64,000 bases of DNA from CAWUEX02 sp963921305 (GTDB lineage Bacteria > Pseudomonadota > Alphaproteobacteria > Rhodospirillales > Rhodospirillaceae), in assembly GCA_963921305.4 (NCBI GenBank), contig CAWUEX030000002.1:248001-312000 (forward strand), given 5' to 3'. Below, in pieces: positions 45,914-55,497 of this stretch. The notes beneath the pieces are model-generated. The model ran no database searches and was not told the DNA's origin. It saw only the letters and a program-made list of their open reading frames with translations. Positions within the stretch are counted from its first letter, which is position 1. Every line of letters starts with the position of its first letter. The translations under genes and the position numbers were made by a program.

Positions 45914-46075
45914 GGCTTTCGTCCCTCTCTCTGACGCCCAGGCGCGGCGCCGCAAATCATCATATGAGTATAACAAGTTTACGCTGAGCGCCCCATGGTA
46001 GATCATTGCGCCAGATCAAACCGGGGCTGAACGGAAGGGCACCCGGGGATGTGAACGCTAGGGGGAGGTGCCTTG

Positions 46076-47452
46076 ATGGTCAGGATTTTGGGGCTGTGGG
46101 TTATGTTCACGCTGGCCGCCGGTGTGACCGCGGGTGTGACTGCGGGTGTGACTGCGGGACGGGCGCTGGCGCAGGAGGATCCGACCGTCCGCGCCTTCCA
46201 CGATGCCTTCTTTGACGCCTGGAACACGGCGGACGCGGAGGGGGTCGTCTCACGCCTGACCGAGGACACGATCTATCACCCCATGGGGGCGGAAACCCTG
46301 TCCGGACGCGCGGCTGTGGGCGGCAGCTACAGGGCCTTTCTTGAAAACTACGACGTGCGCATGGACGTGATGCCAGAGGTGCTCACTGCCAACGGCGACC
46401 GCGGCATCATTCAGGGCACCTACACCGTGACCTTTTCATCGAAAGGGAGCACCGCCGCGGAACAACGATCGGGCCGGTATTACATGGAGCTTGTGCGCGA
46501 TCCTGGCGGGCCATGGCTCATCTCCCGCGAACTCACCCAAGCGACGGCCGATCCCGTACCCGGCCAGACGACAGGACTAACAACCGCACCGCCTCCAGTG
46601 GCAACCGACGGCGAAGTGAAACGGCGGTTTGCTGACATCGCAGAAGGGCAAGTGCACTACTGGCAAGGCGGTCCTGCCATAAACAGTCCGGCGGCGGCGA
46701 AAGTCCCGCTGCTGTTTCTGCACCCTGGACCGCACACCGCCCGCACCCAAAAACCTTTGCTCGATGCGCTGGCGGCGTTGCGCCCGGTCTATGCGCCGGA
46801 CGTCATGGGGATGGGCGACTCCTCACCGCCACCGGCCAGCGCCGGGGAAGTACCGGACCTGAGCTACTTCGCCGACGCGGTCCTGCGCTTCGCCGACGCT
46901 GCGGGGCTGGAGGAATTCGCATTCTTCGGCTCAAACCTCAGCGCCCGGATCGGCGTGGAGATGGCGCTGCAGGACCCGGGTCGTTTTCACACGTTGATCC
47001 TCAACCGCATGGTCTATCACCAGGGCGAGACCCTGAAGATGTGGGCGGACGGGCATGTGCCCAAGGTAGAGCCCGACCAGGCGGGTCTGTATGTGGTGTT
47101 TCTGTGGAATCGCCTGCGGGATCTGAACACCTACCTGCCGTGGTTCAAGAAAGGCACGGAGAATCTGCGTGGGCGGGGGTTGCCATCGGCGGACATTCTG
47201 CACACCGCCTTCGTTGAGCAGATCAAAATGGCCCCGACGATGCACAAAGCCTTCGACGCCTATTGGGCCTACCCCCTGGCAGACAAGCTACCTCAAGTGC
47301 GCGTGCGCACGGTGGCACTGGAGGACGACGCCAAACGCGTGCCGGGGGCGGAAACCTGGAGCCCGGCGCCGCTGGGCGGCAATGTGATTGAGGCTGCACC
47401 GGAGCGCATCCGCATGCGGGCCGCACAGATCGACGCGGTCATTGGTGAGTGA
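46076..47452 (+). CDS. Secreted SnoaL-like plus alpha/beta-hydrolase fusion, nucleophile lost
   Basis: A 458-residue exported protein starting at ATG 46076 after GGGGGAGG. Residues 1-32 are a signal peptide extended by GVTA repeats. Residues 36-155 look like a SnoaL/DUF4440 domain (FHDAFFDAWNTADAEGVVSRL). Residues 190-455 are an alpha/beta-hydrolase fold with LLFLHPGPHTART. The nucleophile elbow reads FFGSNLSARIG, so Asn287 stands where Ser is expected, and the usual C-terminal catalytic histidine is not evident. It may be a non-catalytic binding protein. It is divergent from the Rieske gene. Confidence 0.75.
   Translation: MVRILGLWVMFTLAAGVTAGVTAGVTAGRALAQEDPTVRAFHDAFFDAWNTADAEGVVSRLTEDTIYHPMGAETLSGRAAVGGSYRAFLENYDVRMDVMPEVLTANGDRGIIQGTYTVTFSSKGSTAAEQRSGRYYMELVRDPGGPWLISRELTQATADPVPGQTTGLTTAPPPVATDGEVKRRFADIAEGQVHYWQGGPAINSPAAAKVPLLFLHPGPHTARTQKPLLDALAALRPVYAPDVMGMGDSSPPPASAGEVPDLSYFADAVLRFADAAGLEEFAFFGSNLSARIGVEMALQDPGRFHTLILNRMVYHQGETLKMWADGHVPKVEPDQAGLYVVFLWNRLRDLNTYLPWFKKGTENLRGRGLPSADILHTAFVEQIKMAPTMHKAFDAYWAYPLADKLPQVRVRTVALEDDAKRVPGAETWSPAPLGGNVIEAAPERIRMRAAQIDAVIGE
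46121..46156 (+). repeat. Three-copy 12-bp tandem repeat in signal peptide
   Basis: Three consecutive copies of a 12-base unit (GGTGTGACYGCG), the last two identical. Each encodes Gly-Val-Thr-Ala and lengthens the hydrophobic part of the signal peptide without changing frame. Confidence 0.9.
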
Positions 47453-48145
47453 TCAGAACGGCTTGACCAGTCCGAGGAAGGCCAGCACCAGCGAGGTGCC
47501 CCAGAACAGATAAACCACGCGTTTAGAGCGCGACAGCATGGTGGTGAATATGGCCTCAACCTCTGGCGTGGAGCCCTCGGCACCGAGGCGCTGAAAGCCG
47601 AGCACCAGATCGGCGACGAAGGAGCGCAGCCACAGGCCAAGGAAGATCAGCACCCCGAACAGCATGACCTTGAGCCCGAGCCAGTTGGCGCCGAAGCCGA
47701 TGTCGAAGACCAGCGACGCACCGCCGATGACAACGAGGACCGGCGCAACCACCCAGCGCAGACCGTTGTCGATGCGGCGGAACAGCCCGCCGCCCTGCGG
47801 CCCCCTGTTAAGGTAGACCGCCCACGACAACACCAGCCAGGCGAGGAAGAACGCCCAGACGGGCAGCAGCCACACGCCCGAGACGGGGCTCATGTCCAGA
47901 CCGGCGGCCAGCGTCAGCCCGACCGGAAACAGCAGGATCAGGCACGAGCGCGGCACCAGATCGATGCGCAGCATGGCGGCGAGGAAGCGGCGGCGCTCGT
48001 CGATGGGCAGACCGGGCTTACAGATGTAGTGCGTGGTGACGTAGACGCCCCAATCGGGCCCCAGCCAGTAGACGAACAGCACGAGGTGGCCGTAGAGCAG
48101 CAAGGTGTGGCCGTCGAGGCCGAGGGTGAGCAGAACATCAGGCAT
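47453..48145 (-). CDS. Polytopic membrane protein, unknown family
   Basis: A 230-residue protein with six or so hydrophobic segments. The N-terminal helix holds histidines (GHTLLLYGHLVLFVYWLGPDWG) that could be heme or metal ligands, and a basic loop ELRRR-like sequence (DERRRFLAAMLRIDL) follows. Size and topology recall CopD-like membrane proteins, but I do not see enough to assign that family. Its stop abuts that of the hydrolase fusion, so the two genes converge. Confidence 0.65.
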   Translation of the reverse strand: MPDVLLTLGLDGHTLLLYGHLVLFVYWLGPDWGVYVTTHYICKPGLPIDERRRFLAAMLRIDLVPRSCLILLFPVGLTLAAGLDMSPVSGVWLLPVWAFFLAWLVLSWAVYLNRGPQGGGLFRRIDNGLRWVVAPVLVVIGGASLVFDIGFGANWLGLKVMLFGVLIFLGLWLRSFVADLVLGFQRLGAEGSTPEVEAIFTTMLSRSKRVVYLFWGTSLVLAFLGLVKPF

Positions 48146-48530
48146 GAGCGGACGTTACCCTAGCGTGCGTCGATGGTGAAAAGAGACGCCAAAAAAACTT
48201 CCGGCGAAAAAATCGAGGAACGAGCCCATGCACGCCACGGCGTTCTGCGGGTTTGGTCCAAATTTATCATATATTTCAATGCGTTATTTTTGAGTCAAAC
48301 GAGCCCATGCACGCCCGAATCACGCCGGTTTGTATGGACGAATTAGGGGTCTCGCGACCCGCTTGAGACGCTCGCACCCTTTCCGCCCGAACTTCGTATC
48401 AGCAGCTGCCGCCGCGGCAGGTGACATCTAGGCGAGGCGAAGGCAGACAGTTAAGCTCGCAAAAGATGTGGGGTGAGAGACCCGCCAAACATTTAGTCTG
48501 TCTTCGTCATCAACGTAGAGAACGGCGGGT
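48146..48530. other. Intergenic region at the left edge of the restriction island
   Basis: 385 bases without a convincing gene. It is more AT-rich at 48250-48300 than its left flank and contains two copies of an 18-base direct repeat. It probably carries the promoter for the restriction-modification gene. No tRNA or integrase is seen. Confidence 0.5.
48219..48315. repeat. 18-bp direct repeat pair at island edge
   Basis: AACGAGCCCATGCACGCC occurs at 48219-48236 and again, identical, at 48298-48315, with 61 AT-rich bases between. The flanks differ, so the match is exactly 18 bases. It could be an attachment or excision scar, or a binding site. No third copy was found at the right end of the island (around 52424). 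Confidence 0.8.
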
Positions 48531-51496
48531 ATGAAACTTACTGATAGTGATCTTGAAGAAATCGTCGGAGAGCTTGCGTCAAAACCGAGGCACGAAAAAG
48601 TAAGAGCCCTTATTTACAAAGTCCTCACGGATGGACTGGGTGCGGATAGCAAAGCCATAGATTTTGAGAAAGCTTTGCCCGAAGCCAGGGGTCGAACCGA
48701 TGCTCTACTCGGCAACACCGTTTTTGAGTTTAAGACAGACTTGGATCGCGAAACCGGTGATGCAGAGGAAGAACTTTCTCGTTACTTGCAAGAGCGTGAA
48801 GCGGCGACGCGATCGAAATACATTGGGCTTGCGACCGACGGCTCTGAGTACATTGCATACGAGAATAATGATGGTCAGCTTGCGGAACTGAAACGCTTTC
48901 GAGCCGATCCCAACAAACCTCGAGAGTTAATGGCTTGGATCGATGGCGCTGTTGCGTTAGCGCCCGACCTTCCACCTGACCCACTAACCATTGTTAAAGA
49001 ACTTGGTCGAGAAAGCGTTGCTTATCGCCGCAGCCTCTCGGTCCTACGCGACCTCTGGATAGACGCTAAGAGCCATCCCGACGCGAGTCTAAAGCGGCAA
49101 CTTTGGGATCAATTACTTGCCATCGTGTACGGTAAGGCTATTGAGGACGACGAACTCTGGCTACAACACACATATTTGATATGTGTTGCTAAGTCGATTG
49201 CGCATCGCGCCTTAGGACTTCCAATACCAAGTGCCGGTGACATGTTATCTGGCAGACTTTTCTTAGACGCTGGAATTCGTGGTGCGATTGAAAGTGATTT
49301 TTTTGACTGGGTTATCTCCCAGAAGGACGGCGTTGAGCTAGTCGAGCGCCTCGCGAAACAAGTTGAGCGATTCGATCTGGACAGCGTCGACACAGATGTT
49401 CTGAAAGTCCTTTATGAGTCACTTATTGATCCAGAACAACGCCACGATCTCGGTGAATATTACACACCCGACTGGTTGGCAGACCTGGTCTGCGAACAAG
49501 CAATCAATGACCCACTCAAGCAGAAAGTTCTCGATCCCGCCTGCGGCTCCGGCAGTTTTCTTTTCCACGCAATAAGGAGGCTGGTGAATTCGGCGCGCAA
49601 AGCCCGTGTCCCCGGCGAAGATACTGCTGCACTTTGCTGCACTCAGGTTTACGGGATGGATATTCACCCCGTCGCCGTCATTATCGCTAGAGTGACCTAC
49701 TTGTTGGCTCTGGGAGATACACTGCAAACAAGAAAGAGCGAACTGACACTGCCGGTTTATTTGGGAGGCGCTCTTCAGTGGAACGTAAGGCATATGATGG
49801 CCAAGCAAGAGGTTGTCATAACTGTTCCGGGCCGGGACTCAGATGAAAGCCCTGTCGCCCTAGTCTTTCCTGCAACTGTATGTGAAAGGCCGGCCATATT
49901 CGACAAAGTGATTGACACACTGCTTAGATACTCTGCGCAGGGAGCTAACACTGATTCAGTTCGATCAGCTCTACGTCATGAAGTCAGCTTGCATGGTGAC
50001 GAGGAAAGTGTCCTGCTATCGACTTACGAACAGTTCCGTAGTCTTTATGAAGCAGGGCGCAATCACATTTGGGGCTATGTTGCTCGCAACTTGAGTCGTC
50101 CTCTGTGGTTATCTGAGACATCCAATCGCCCCGATGTTGTCGTGGGCAACCCCCCTTGGTTGTCTTTCCGTTATATGGCTAAACCCATGCAAAAGCGTGC
50201 CAAAGAAGAGATGCAGGGCCTCGACATTTGGGTAGGCGGGAAGCTCGCAACCCATCAGGACTTATCGAGCCTGTTTTTTGCCAAGGCTGCTGAAAAATAT
50301 TTGTCGCGTGGCGGTAAGATCGCTTTTGTAATGCCGCTTGCCGCAGTTACTCGCGGACAGTACGAACCTTTTCGCTCTGGACGCTTCTCCGGCAGCAATG
50401 TGTCTTTTGAAGATACTTGGATTTTTGACGATGATGTGAGCCCTTTATTTCCGGTTCCTTCATCGGTTCTTTTCGCGACACGGTCCACCTTAGCATCGAG
50501 TCTTCCGGATCATTCAATCAGGTTTAGAGGCCACCTTCCGCTTCGCGATGCGTCTAGAACGTTGGCGCAAAGGCACCTTGATAGGAAAAAGAGTGATCGG
50601 CCCATAGAAGTGTCGTTCGAAGCAAAGTCGCCATATAGATCTTCATTTAAACAGGGGGCCACACTGGTTCCACGAATGCTGTGTATGGTTGAGAGAGCGA
50701 AAAGCGGAAAATTGGGCGAAAGCAGCCAATCTCCAAGGGTTGTTAGCTACCGCAGTAAGCAAGAAAAAAGCCTTGGAAAGATCTATCACCACTTGTTGGC
50801 TCCATAGAATCTCAATTCCTAAGGCCTGTATATTTGGGCGAGTCAATCGCGCCATTCCGCGTTCTGTCCTCACGCTTAGGGATAATTCCCTATCGCCAAA
50901 GAGTTTTAGATTCTGATGCCGCAGGTGTCGAAGGCTTCCCGAATTTGGCCGACTGGCTATCAGAAGCTGAAAGTAAGTGGAGTCAATTCGGTTCGGGTGA
51001 CATGACTCTAGTGGAGCAACTGGACTACTACGGTAAACTCTCGTCGCAATTTCCGCTCGCTCCCATCCGATTGGTCTATGCGAAAGCAGGTACGCTACCC
51101 GCCGCTGCAATAGTAATGGATGAAGACGCCGTAATTGATCACAAGCTCTATTGGATGCGCTTGGACTCGATTGAGGAAGGTCATTTCTTGGCGACGATAA
51201 TAAACAGCGAAACTGCTCGTAAGGCAGCGGAACACTTGCAGAGCCGAGGGCAATGGGGTGCTCGAGATTTTGATAAAGTTATGTTTACTTTACCCATCCC
51301 CAGGTTTGACCCGTCGATTGGGGCACACAGGGCAATAGTCTCCGCTGGCGAAAAAGCGACAGAATGTGCTGAGACGGTTGAGCTTGATCGGGACATGTAT
51401 TTTACGACAGCGAGAAAACGGATAAGAGACGCGTTAAAGAAAGATGGAGTCTCTAAAAAAATAGAGGCCCTAGTTTCAAAACTTTTAGAAGTTTGA
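48531..51496 (+). pseudogene. Type IIG-like restriction-methyltransferase with -1 frameshift
   Basis: A fused nuclease-methyltransferase of about 988 residues when the frames are joined. An N-terminal PD-(D/E)xK-like site is D57-x8-E66-x-K68 (RTDALLGNTVFEFK). The N6-adenine methyltransferase has motif I DPACGSGSF (residue 335) and motif IV NPPW (residue 540). Frame one stops at 50807. The protein continues in the -1 frame after an A6 run at 50764-50769 (EKK-PWKDLSPLVGSIE) to 51496, giving the specificity domain. One more A would restore the frame. It may be decayed, slippage-expressed, or a sequence error. Its base composition is more AT-rich than its neighbours. An Mrr gene follows by three bases. 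Confidence 0.85.
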
Positions 51497-51499
51497 AAA

Positions 51500-52423
51500 A
51501 TGGCCGTGCCAAAATTCTGGAAGCTGATGCTGCCCCTGCTCAAGATCGCTGCCGGGGGCGAAACGCAAATCTCGGATGCGCGCACGCAGCTCGCCCAAGT
51601 GTTGAACCTGACGGACGAGGACGTTTCGGCGTTGTTGCCGAGCGGACGGCAGACCTATCTGGTCAACCGCACGTCCTGGGCGCGAATCTACCTTGAAAAG
51701 GCGGGACTGTTGGAAACCACCGGCAAGGCGCGGTTCAAAATCACTGACGCAGGGCGCGCCTTGTTGGCCGAAAATCCAGCGGAAATCACGAATGACATAT
51801 TGAAGCGCTTCCCGTCGTACGTGGAGTGGAAACACGCGAGCAGGAGCGTACCCAAAACAGACGACCCCTCGGAACCCGGTCAGGATGCAGAGGTAAGCGA
51901 CACCAACCCGGAAGAACAGATGGAGGAAGCTTACGCCGCGTTGAGGGACGCCTTGAAGGCAGACATCATGGACAGATTGCTGTCTCTGACGCCCGAGGCG
52001 TTTGAACGGGTGATCGTGGACCTGCTGGTCGGCATGGGGTACGGCGGCGGGCGCGCAGAAATGGGCAAGGCCATTGGCCGGTCGGGCGACGAGGGCGTGG
52101 ACGGCGTCATCAACGAAGACACCCTGGGGTTGGATAGGGTGTACATTCAGGCCAAAAAATATGCGCGGGACAAATCCGTAGGCCGACCCGCCGTTCAAGC
52201 CTTCGTCGGCAGCCTGGAAGGATTCAATGCATCCAAGGGGATTCTTGCCACGACATCGTATTTCACGTCAGAGGCTGAGAGTTTCGTCGCCAAGATTTCC
52301 AAGCGCATCATTCTGATAGATGGTGAGCGCCTCGCCTCCCTGATGATCAAGCACGGTGTCGGTGTGCGCGAGAAAAACGCTCTGCCCATCTTGCGCATAG
52401 ACGAAGATTTCTTCTCCGACTAA
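51500..52423 (+). CDS. mrr: Mrr-type restriction endonuclease
   Basis: A 307-residue type IV-like restriction protein, in known systems directed at modified DNA. An N-terminal winged-helix Mrr_N domain lies at about 6-90 (FWKLMLPLLKIAAGGE, YLEKAGLLETTGKARFKIT). The C-terminal nuclease has FERVIVDLLVGMGYGG, GDEGVDGVI with Asp201, and IQAKKY with Gln217-x-Lys219, the Mrr variant of the PD-(D/E)xK site. It begins three bases after the frameshifted R-M gene, but its codons are more GC-rich, so the pair may have been joined secondarily. Confidence 0.93.
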   Translation: MAVPKFWKLMLPLLKIAAGGETQISDARTQLAQVLNLTDEDVSALLPSGRQTYLVNRTSWARIYLEKAGLLETTGKARFKITDAGRALLAENPAEITNDILKRFPSYVEWKHASRSVPKTDDPSEPGQDAEVSDTNPEEQMEEAYAALRDALKADIMDRLLSLTPEAFERVIVDLLVGMGYGGGRAEMGKAIGRSGDEGVDGVINEDTLGLDRVYIQAKKYARDKSVGRPAVQAFVGSLEGFNASKGILATTSYFTSEAESFVAKISKRIILIDGERLASLMIKHGVGVREKNALPILRIDEDFFSD

Positions 52424-52433
52424 CTAAGTCCCC

Positions 52434-53963
52434 CTACTCTGCCTTTTCCACCTCAGCGTAGTATGGGCCATGGCTGCGCGCACGCAGCGCGGTGATGCGC
52501 TTGGAGACAGCGTAGGTCGGCATGACGGGCACCAGCAGGATGGACGGCGGGTTCTCATGAGCCCGGGCCAGAACGTCCTGGAGCAACGCGCGGCGCTTGT
52601 CGGTATCCATTTCCACGTTGGCGGCGTTGATGAGATCCATCACGGACTCATCACAGAAAAAGGGATTGGGCTTGTTGCAGGAGTGCAGCGAGATCGGCCG
52701 GCTGGCATCGGCATAGGCGCCGCTGTCCCAGACAAAAGAGAAGGCATCGACGTCGCCCCAGCCGCCACCGGTGAATTTTTCCAGCCAGTTGGCGAACGGC
52801 ACCGAGCGCAGGGTGACATCAAGTCCGATGGCACGCAGGTCCTGCGCCACTTTCTGATACATGGCACTGCCGCCGGGTCCCTGGTCAGCCATGACTTCCA
52901 TCTGTAGATCGAAGCCATCGGGATAGCCCTCGGCGGCAAGCATGGCGCGAGCCTGCGCCGGATCGTAGGCGTAGGGCTGAAGGGCCGGATTGAACCCGAA
53001 GGTATTTGGCATGACTCCCTGGCTGGGCCGGTCGACCTGGCCGCGGAAAAAGGCATCAGCGATGCCCTGAACATCAACCGCGTGGTTGAGCGCGCGGCGC
53101 ACGGCGGCAATCTGCAAGGGAGAGTCCGGATTGCCAACGTTGCGCATGGCAATCGCCATGACTTGCAGGGACGGGACGGCATATTGATAGAACCGGTCGG
53201 GATCAAGCAGGTCAAGCTCATCGGGCGCGAGACCACCGACCATGTCGATCTGATCGGACTGCAGGGCCTGCAGGCGGGCGAAGGGATCTGGAATCACCGG
53301 CATTTCCATCCGTTCGACCTTGGCCGTGCGCCACGCGTCGGCATGACGGACAAACCGGATGCGGGCCTCGGTGCGCCCCCAACTTTCCAGCCTGAACGGG
53401 CCCGTACCCACGGGCGCGCTGCCAAAGCCATCACGCCCCAGTTCGTCCCACGCCTGCGGATCGATCATGTAGATAATGCTCAACTTCTTGGGGATGAGCG
53501 GATCGGGAACGGCGGTGACGATCTCCAGTTCCGTTTCAGAGATGGCCCGCGCTGCCGCGATGGTGTTGATCGTAGAGGTGACGTAGAAGGCGCGACCGGA
53601 ATCAGACAACAGCAAAGCGATTACGTCCGCCGCGGCCTGGGCATTGAACGGGCGGCCGGAGTGGAAGGTCACGCCTTCACGAAGGGTGAACCGCCAGGTT
53701 GTCTCGTCCGTGTTGGTCCAGCTAACCGCCAGCCCAGGTTTCAGTTCGCCGTCGGGATCGATCACCGTGAGGGCGTCGAACATCGCTGTCCAGACCCCGC
53801 TTGAGGGCTGGCCGACGGACGTGAATGGCACGCCAAGGCTGGTCGGAAACGACGTCGAGGCGACGCGCAGCGGTTCTTGAGCCAGGACAGGCCAGCCGGA
53901 CACCAGCATAGCCAACACGCCAAGGACAAGACGGCCGAAGCGTTGGGGTCGATTGGGGACCAA
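52434..53963 (-). CDS. Extracellular solute-binding protein, family 5
   Basis: A 509-residue periplasmic binding protein of the DppA/OppA type, for peptides, opines or other large solutes. The signal peptide is RLVLGVLAMLVSGWPVLAQ. Characteristic stretches are WRFTLREGVTFHSGRPFNA, APVGTGPFRLESW and AVRRALNHAVDVQGIADAFF. The start is the TTG at 53963, seven bases after AGGAG. No permease or ATPase genes are adjacent, so it is an orphan that must use components elsewhere. It ends 10 bases from the convergent mrr stop. Confidence 0.9.
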   Translation of the reverse strand: MVPNRPQRFGRLVLGVLAMLVSGWPVLAQEPLRVASTSFPTSLGVPFTSVGQPSSGVWTAMFDALTVIDPDGELKPGLAVSWTNTDETTWRFTLREGVTFHSGRPFNAQAAADVIALLLSDSGRAFYVTSTINTIAAARAISETELEIVTAVPDPLIPKKLSIIYMIDPQAWDELGRDGFGSAPVGTGPFRLESWGRTEARIRFVRHADAWRTAKVERMEMPVIPDPFARLQALQSDQIDMVGGLAPDELDLLDPDRFYQYAVPSLQVMAIAMRNVGNPDSPLQIAAVRRALNHAVDVQGIADAFFRGQVDRPSQGVMPNTFGFNPALQPYAYDPAQARAMLAAEGYPDGFDLQMEVMADQGPGGSAMYQKVAQDLRAIGLDVTLRSVPFANWLEKFTGGGWGDVDAFSFVWDSGAYADASRPISLHSCNKPNPFFCDESVMDLINAANVEMDTDKRRALLQDVLARAHENPPSILLVPVMPTYAVSKRITALRARSHGPYYAEVEKAE

Positions 53964-54056
53964 GAGTTCACTCCTCACGGCGGCGGACCGAAGACCGGCG
54001 GCGGGAGTGTATGACACCTGCGCTTCAGCTGAACAGGGCCAACCTGTTTATTCCAG

Positions 54057-54110
54057 CCCGAGGGCTTTTAGTCCAAGCCGAGGACCTTTAGTCCAAGCCG
54101 AGGGCTTTGG
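54057..54110. repeat. 20-bp tandem duplication over the phytase stop
   Basis: Two and a half copies of a 20-base unit (consensus GCCGAGGRCYTTTAGTCCAA) at 54057-54076, 54077-54096 and 54097-54110. They cover the last codons and the stop of the phytase gene, so the extra copies add only untranslated sequence downstream of the first stop. Confidence 0.85.
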
Positions 54111-55239
54111 CGATGTCGGCCCAGGAGATCAGCTTGAAGTTCTGGGTCGCATCGCTGCCGTCGGGGTTTTTGTTGAAGCCGTCCTGCACCACCAGCAGCC
54201 CTTGCGGGTAGTCCGGCCCCAGAGGCGCAGAGACAACATCCAGGCCGTCCGTTTCCTGCGCGCCGTCAATACCGCGGGCGCCGTTATCGATCACCCGGAA
54301 CGTGCCCCGGTAGGCATGGGGCGGCGCCCGGTCATACACCACGTAGGTAAAGTTGCCTTGGCTCGAGGCGACGAGATAGCCGGTTTCAGGATCGGCAGCA
54401 TCGGGAATGTAAAGGGACAACCCTTCGACGTCGGCGGAGAGGCGCCCGCCACCGTTTGTGCCGAGCCCGGTCGCAGCCACTTGCGTGCGTTCGTCAAACG
54501 AGTCTTTGGGTTCCGCTCCGTAGCGCCAGACGCCAACCGCCTCCTCGCCGATATACACAACGCCATTGGCGTCGTCGGCAACACAGCCCTCGGGCTGGCT
54601 GCCGATTTGCCAGGTGCGCTGGATCGTGGACCGCAACGAGCCGCGCCCGGAATCATACAGCTGCCACTGACTGACGACGCCATCCTTGCTGTTGGCGAAA
54701 ACGTAGAGATTGCCGTTGACGGCGCTGCGGTACATGCACAGGCCATAGGGATCTTCGAAATTAGAGGGGATCGGCTCGTCCAAGATCGGTGACAAAGCAC
54801 CTGAAACCGGATCCAGCGTGTAAACGGCGATGGTTTTGTCGGTCCGGTTTGTGGCGGCGACGACGATGGCATCGACCGCCGTTGCCGGATTGGCGTTATC
54901 GCTGGTGATCGGATACCCGGCGCGCAGGTCGACGTTGTTGAGACGGCCATCATCGTTCTGGAACACGATATTGCCGGACAGATCATAGACCACCAGACCG
55001 TTCTTCTTGTCGGTGCCGATGATCAAACTTTTACTGGGGTCGTCCGGATTGACCCAGATCGCCGGATCGTCCGCGGCGTCATCTTCACTGATCACCGGTT
55101 CCGTTTCGGCAAAGGGCAGAACATCGACGGTGTCCGCCGGGGCGGGCGCGGGTTCGTCATCTTCACCGCAGGCGGTGAGCATAAGCGATGCAGTGCACAC
55201 TAGCGCCGCGGCAAGGGACTTCGATTGAAACATGCGCAT
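54088..55239 (-). CDS. Beta-propeller phytase, lipoprotein
   Basis: A 383-residue 3-phytase, releasing phosphate from inositol phosphates with calcium. A lipobox is present (LMLTACGED), so it is anchored in the outer or inner membrane. Propeller motifs include DDPAIWVNPDDPSKSLIIGTDKK, YPITSDNANPATAVDAIVVA, DPYGLCMYRS, QPEGCVADD and ADVEGLSLYI, all of BPP phytases. The start at 55239 gives MRMFQSKS; 55233 is also possible. It is divergent from a large TonB receptor, suggesting joint phosphorus or inositol-phosphate use. Confidence 0.93.
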   Translation of the reverse strand: MRMFQSKSLAAALVCTASLMLTACGEDDEPAPAPADTVDVLPFAETEPVISEDDAADDPAIWVNPDDPSKSLIIGTDKKNGLVVYDLSGNIVFQNDDGRLNNVDLRAGYPITSDNANPATAVDAIVVAATNRTDKTIAVYTLDPVSGALSPILDEPIPSNFEDPYGLCMYRSAVNGNLYVFANSKDGVVSQWQLYDSGRGSLRSTIQRTWQIGSQPEGCVADDANGVVYIGEEAVGVWRYGAEPKDSFDERTQVAATGLGTNGGGRLSADVEGLSLYIPDAADPETGYLVASSQGNFTYVVYDRAPPHAYRGTFRVIDNGARGIDGAQETDGLDVVSAPLGPDYPQGLLVVQDGFNKNPDGSDATQNFKLISWADIAKALGLD

Positions 55240-55497
55240 CTTAGTGACCGGCTTCTCGTGTGAAAGACATGTGCCGCGGTGATGGCAGAGCGGCTTTGCG
55301 CCGTCTAGTCCCAACTTTGCCGCGCGGTCCGGTGTCACGAATTCTTCTCATTCCCGTAACTGAATTTACCCGGGACCGCAGCACCTGCGTCATCAATTCG
55401 ACGCGAAAGATTAACGGGTTCGTTTCAAGAGCCACTGGTATCACCCCGGGCGTGGGCAAGGTCCATTCTGTTTATCTGTAAGTTACGGGGTTCATCA
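55240..55497. other. Divergent spacer between phytase and TonB receptor
   Basis: About 258 bases without a gene. Both promoters must lie here. I looked for a Pho box and saw no convincing pair of CTGTCAT-like repeats. Confidence 0.45.

Noticed and set aside
55240..55497. Pho box between phytase and TonB receptor
   Set aside because: CTGCGTCATCAATTCGACG was considered but lacks two spaced CTGTCAT-like halves.
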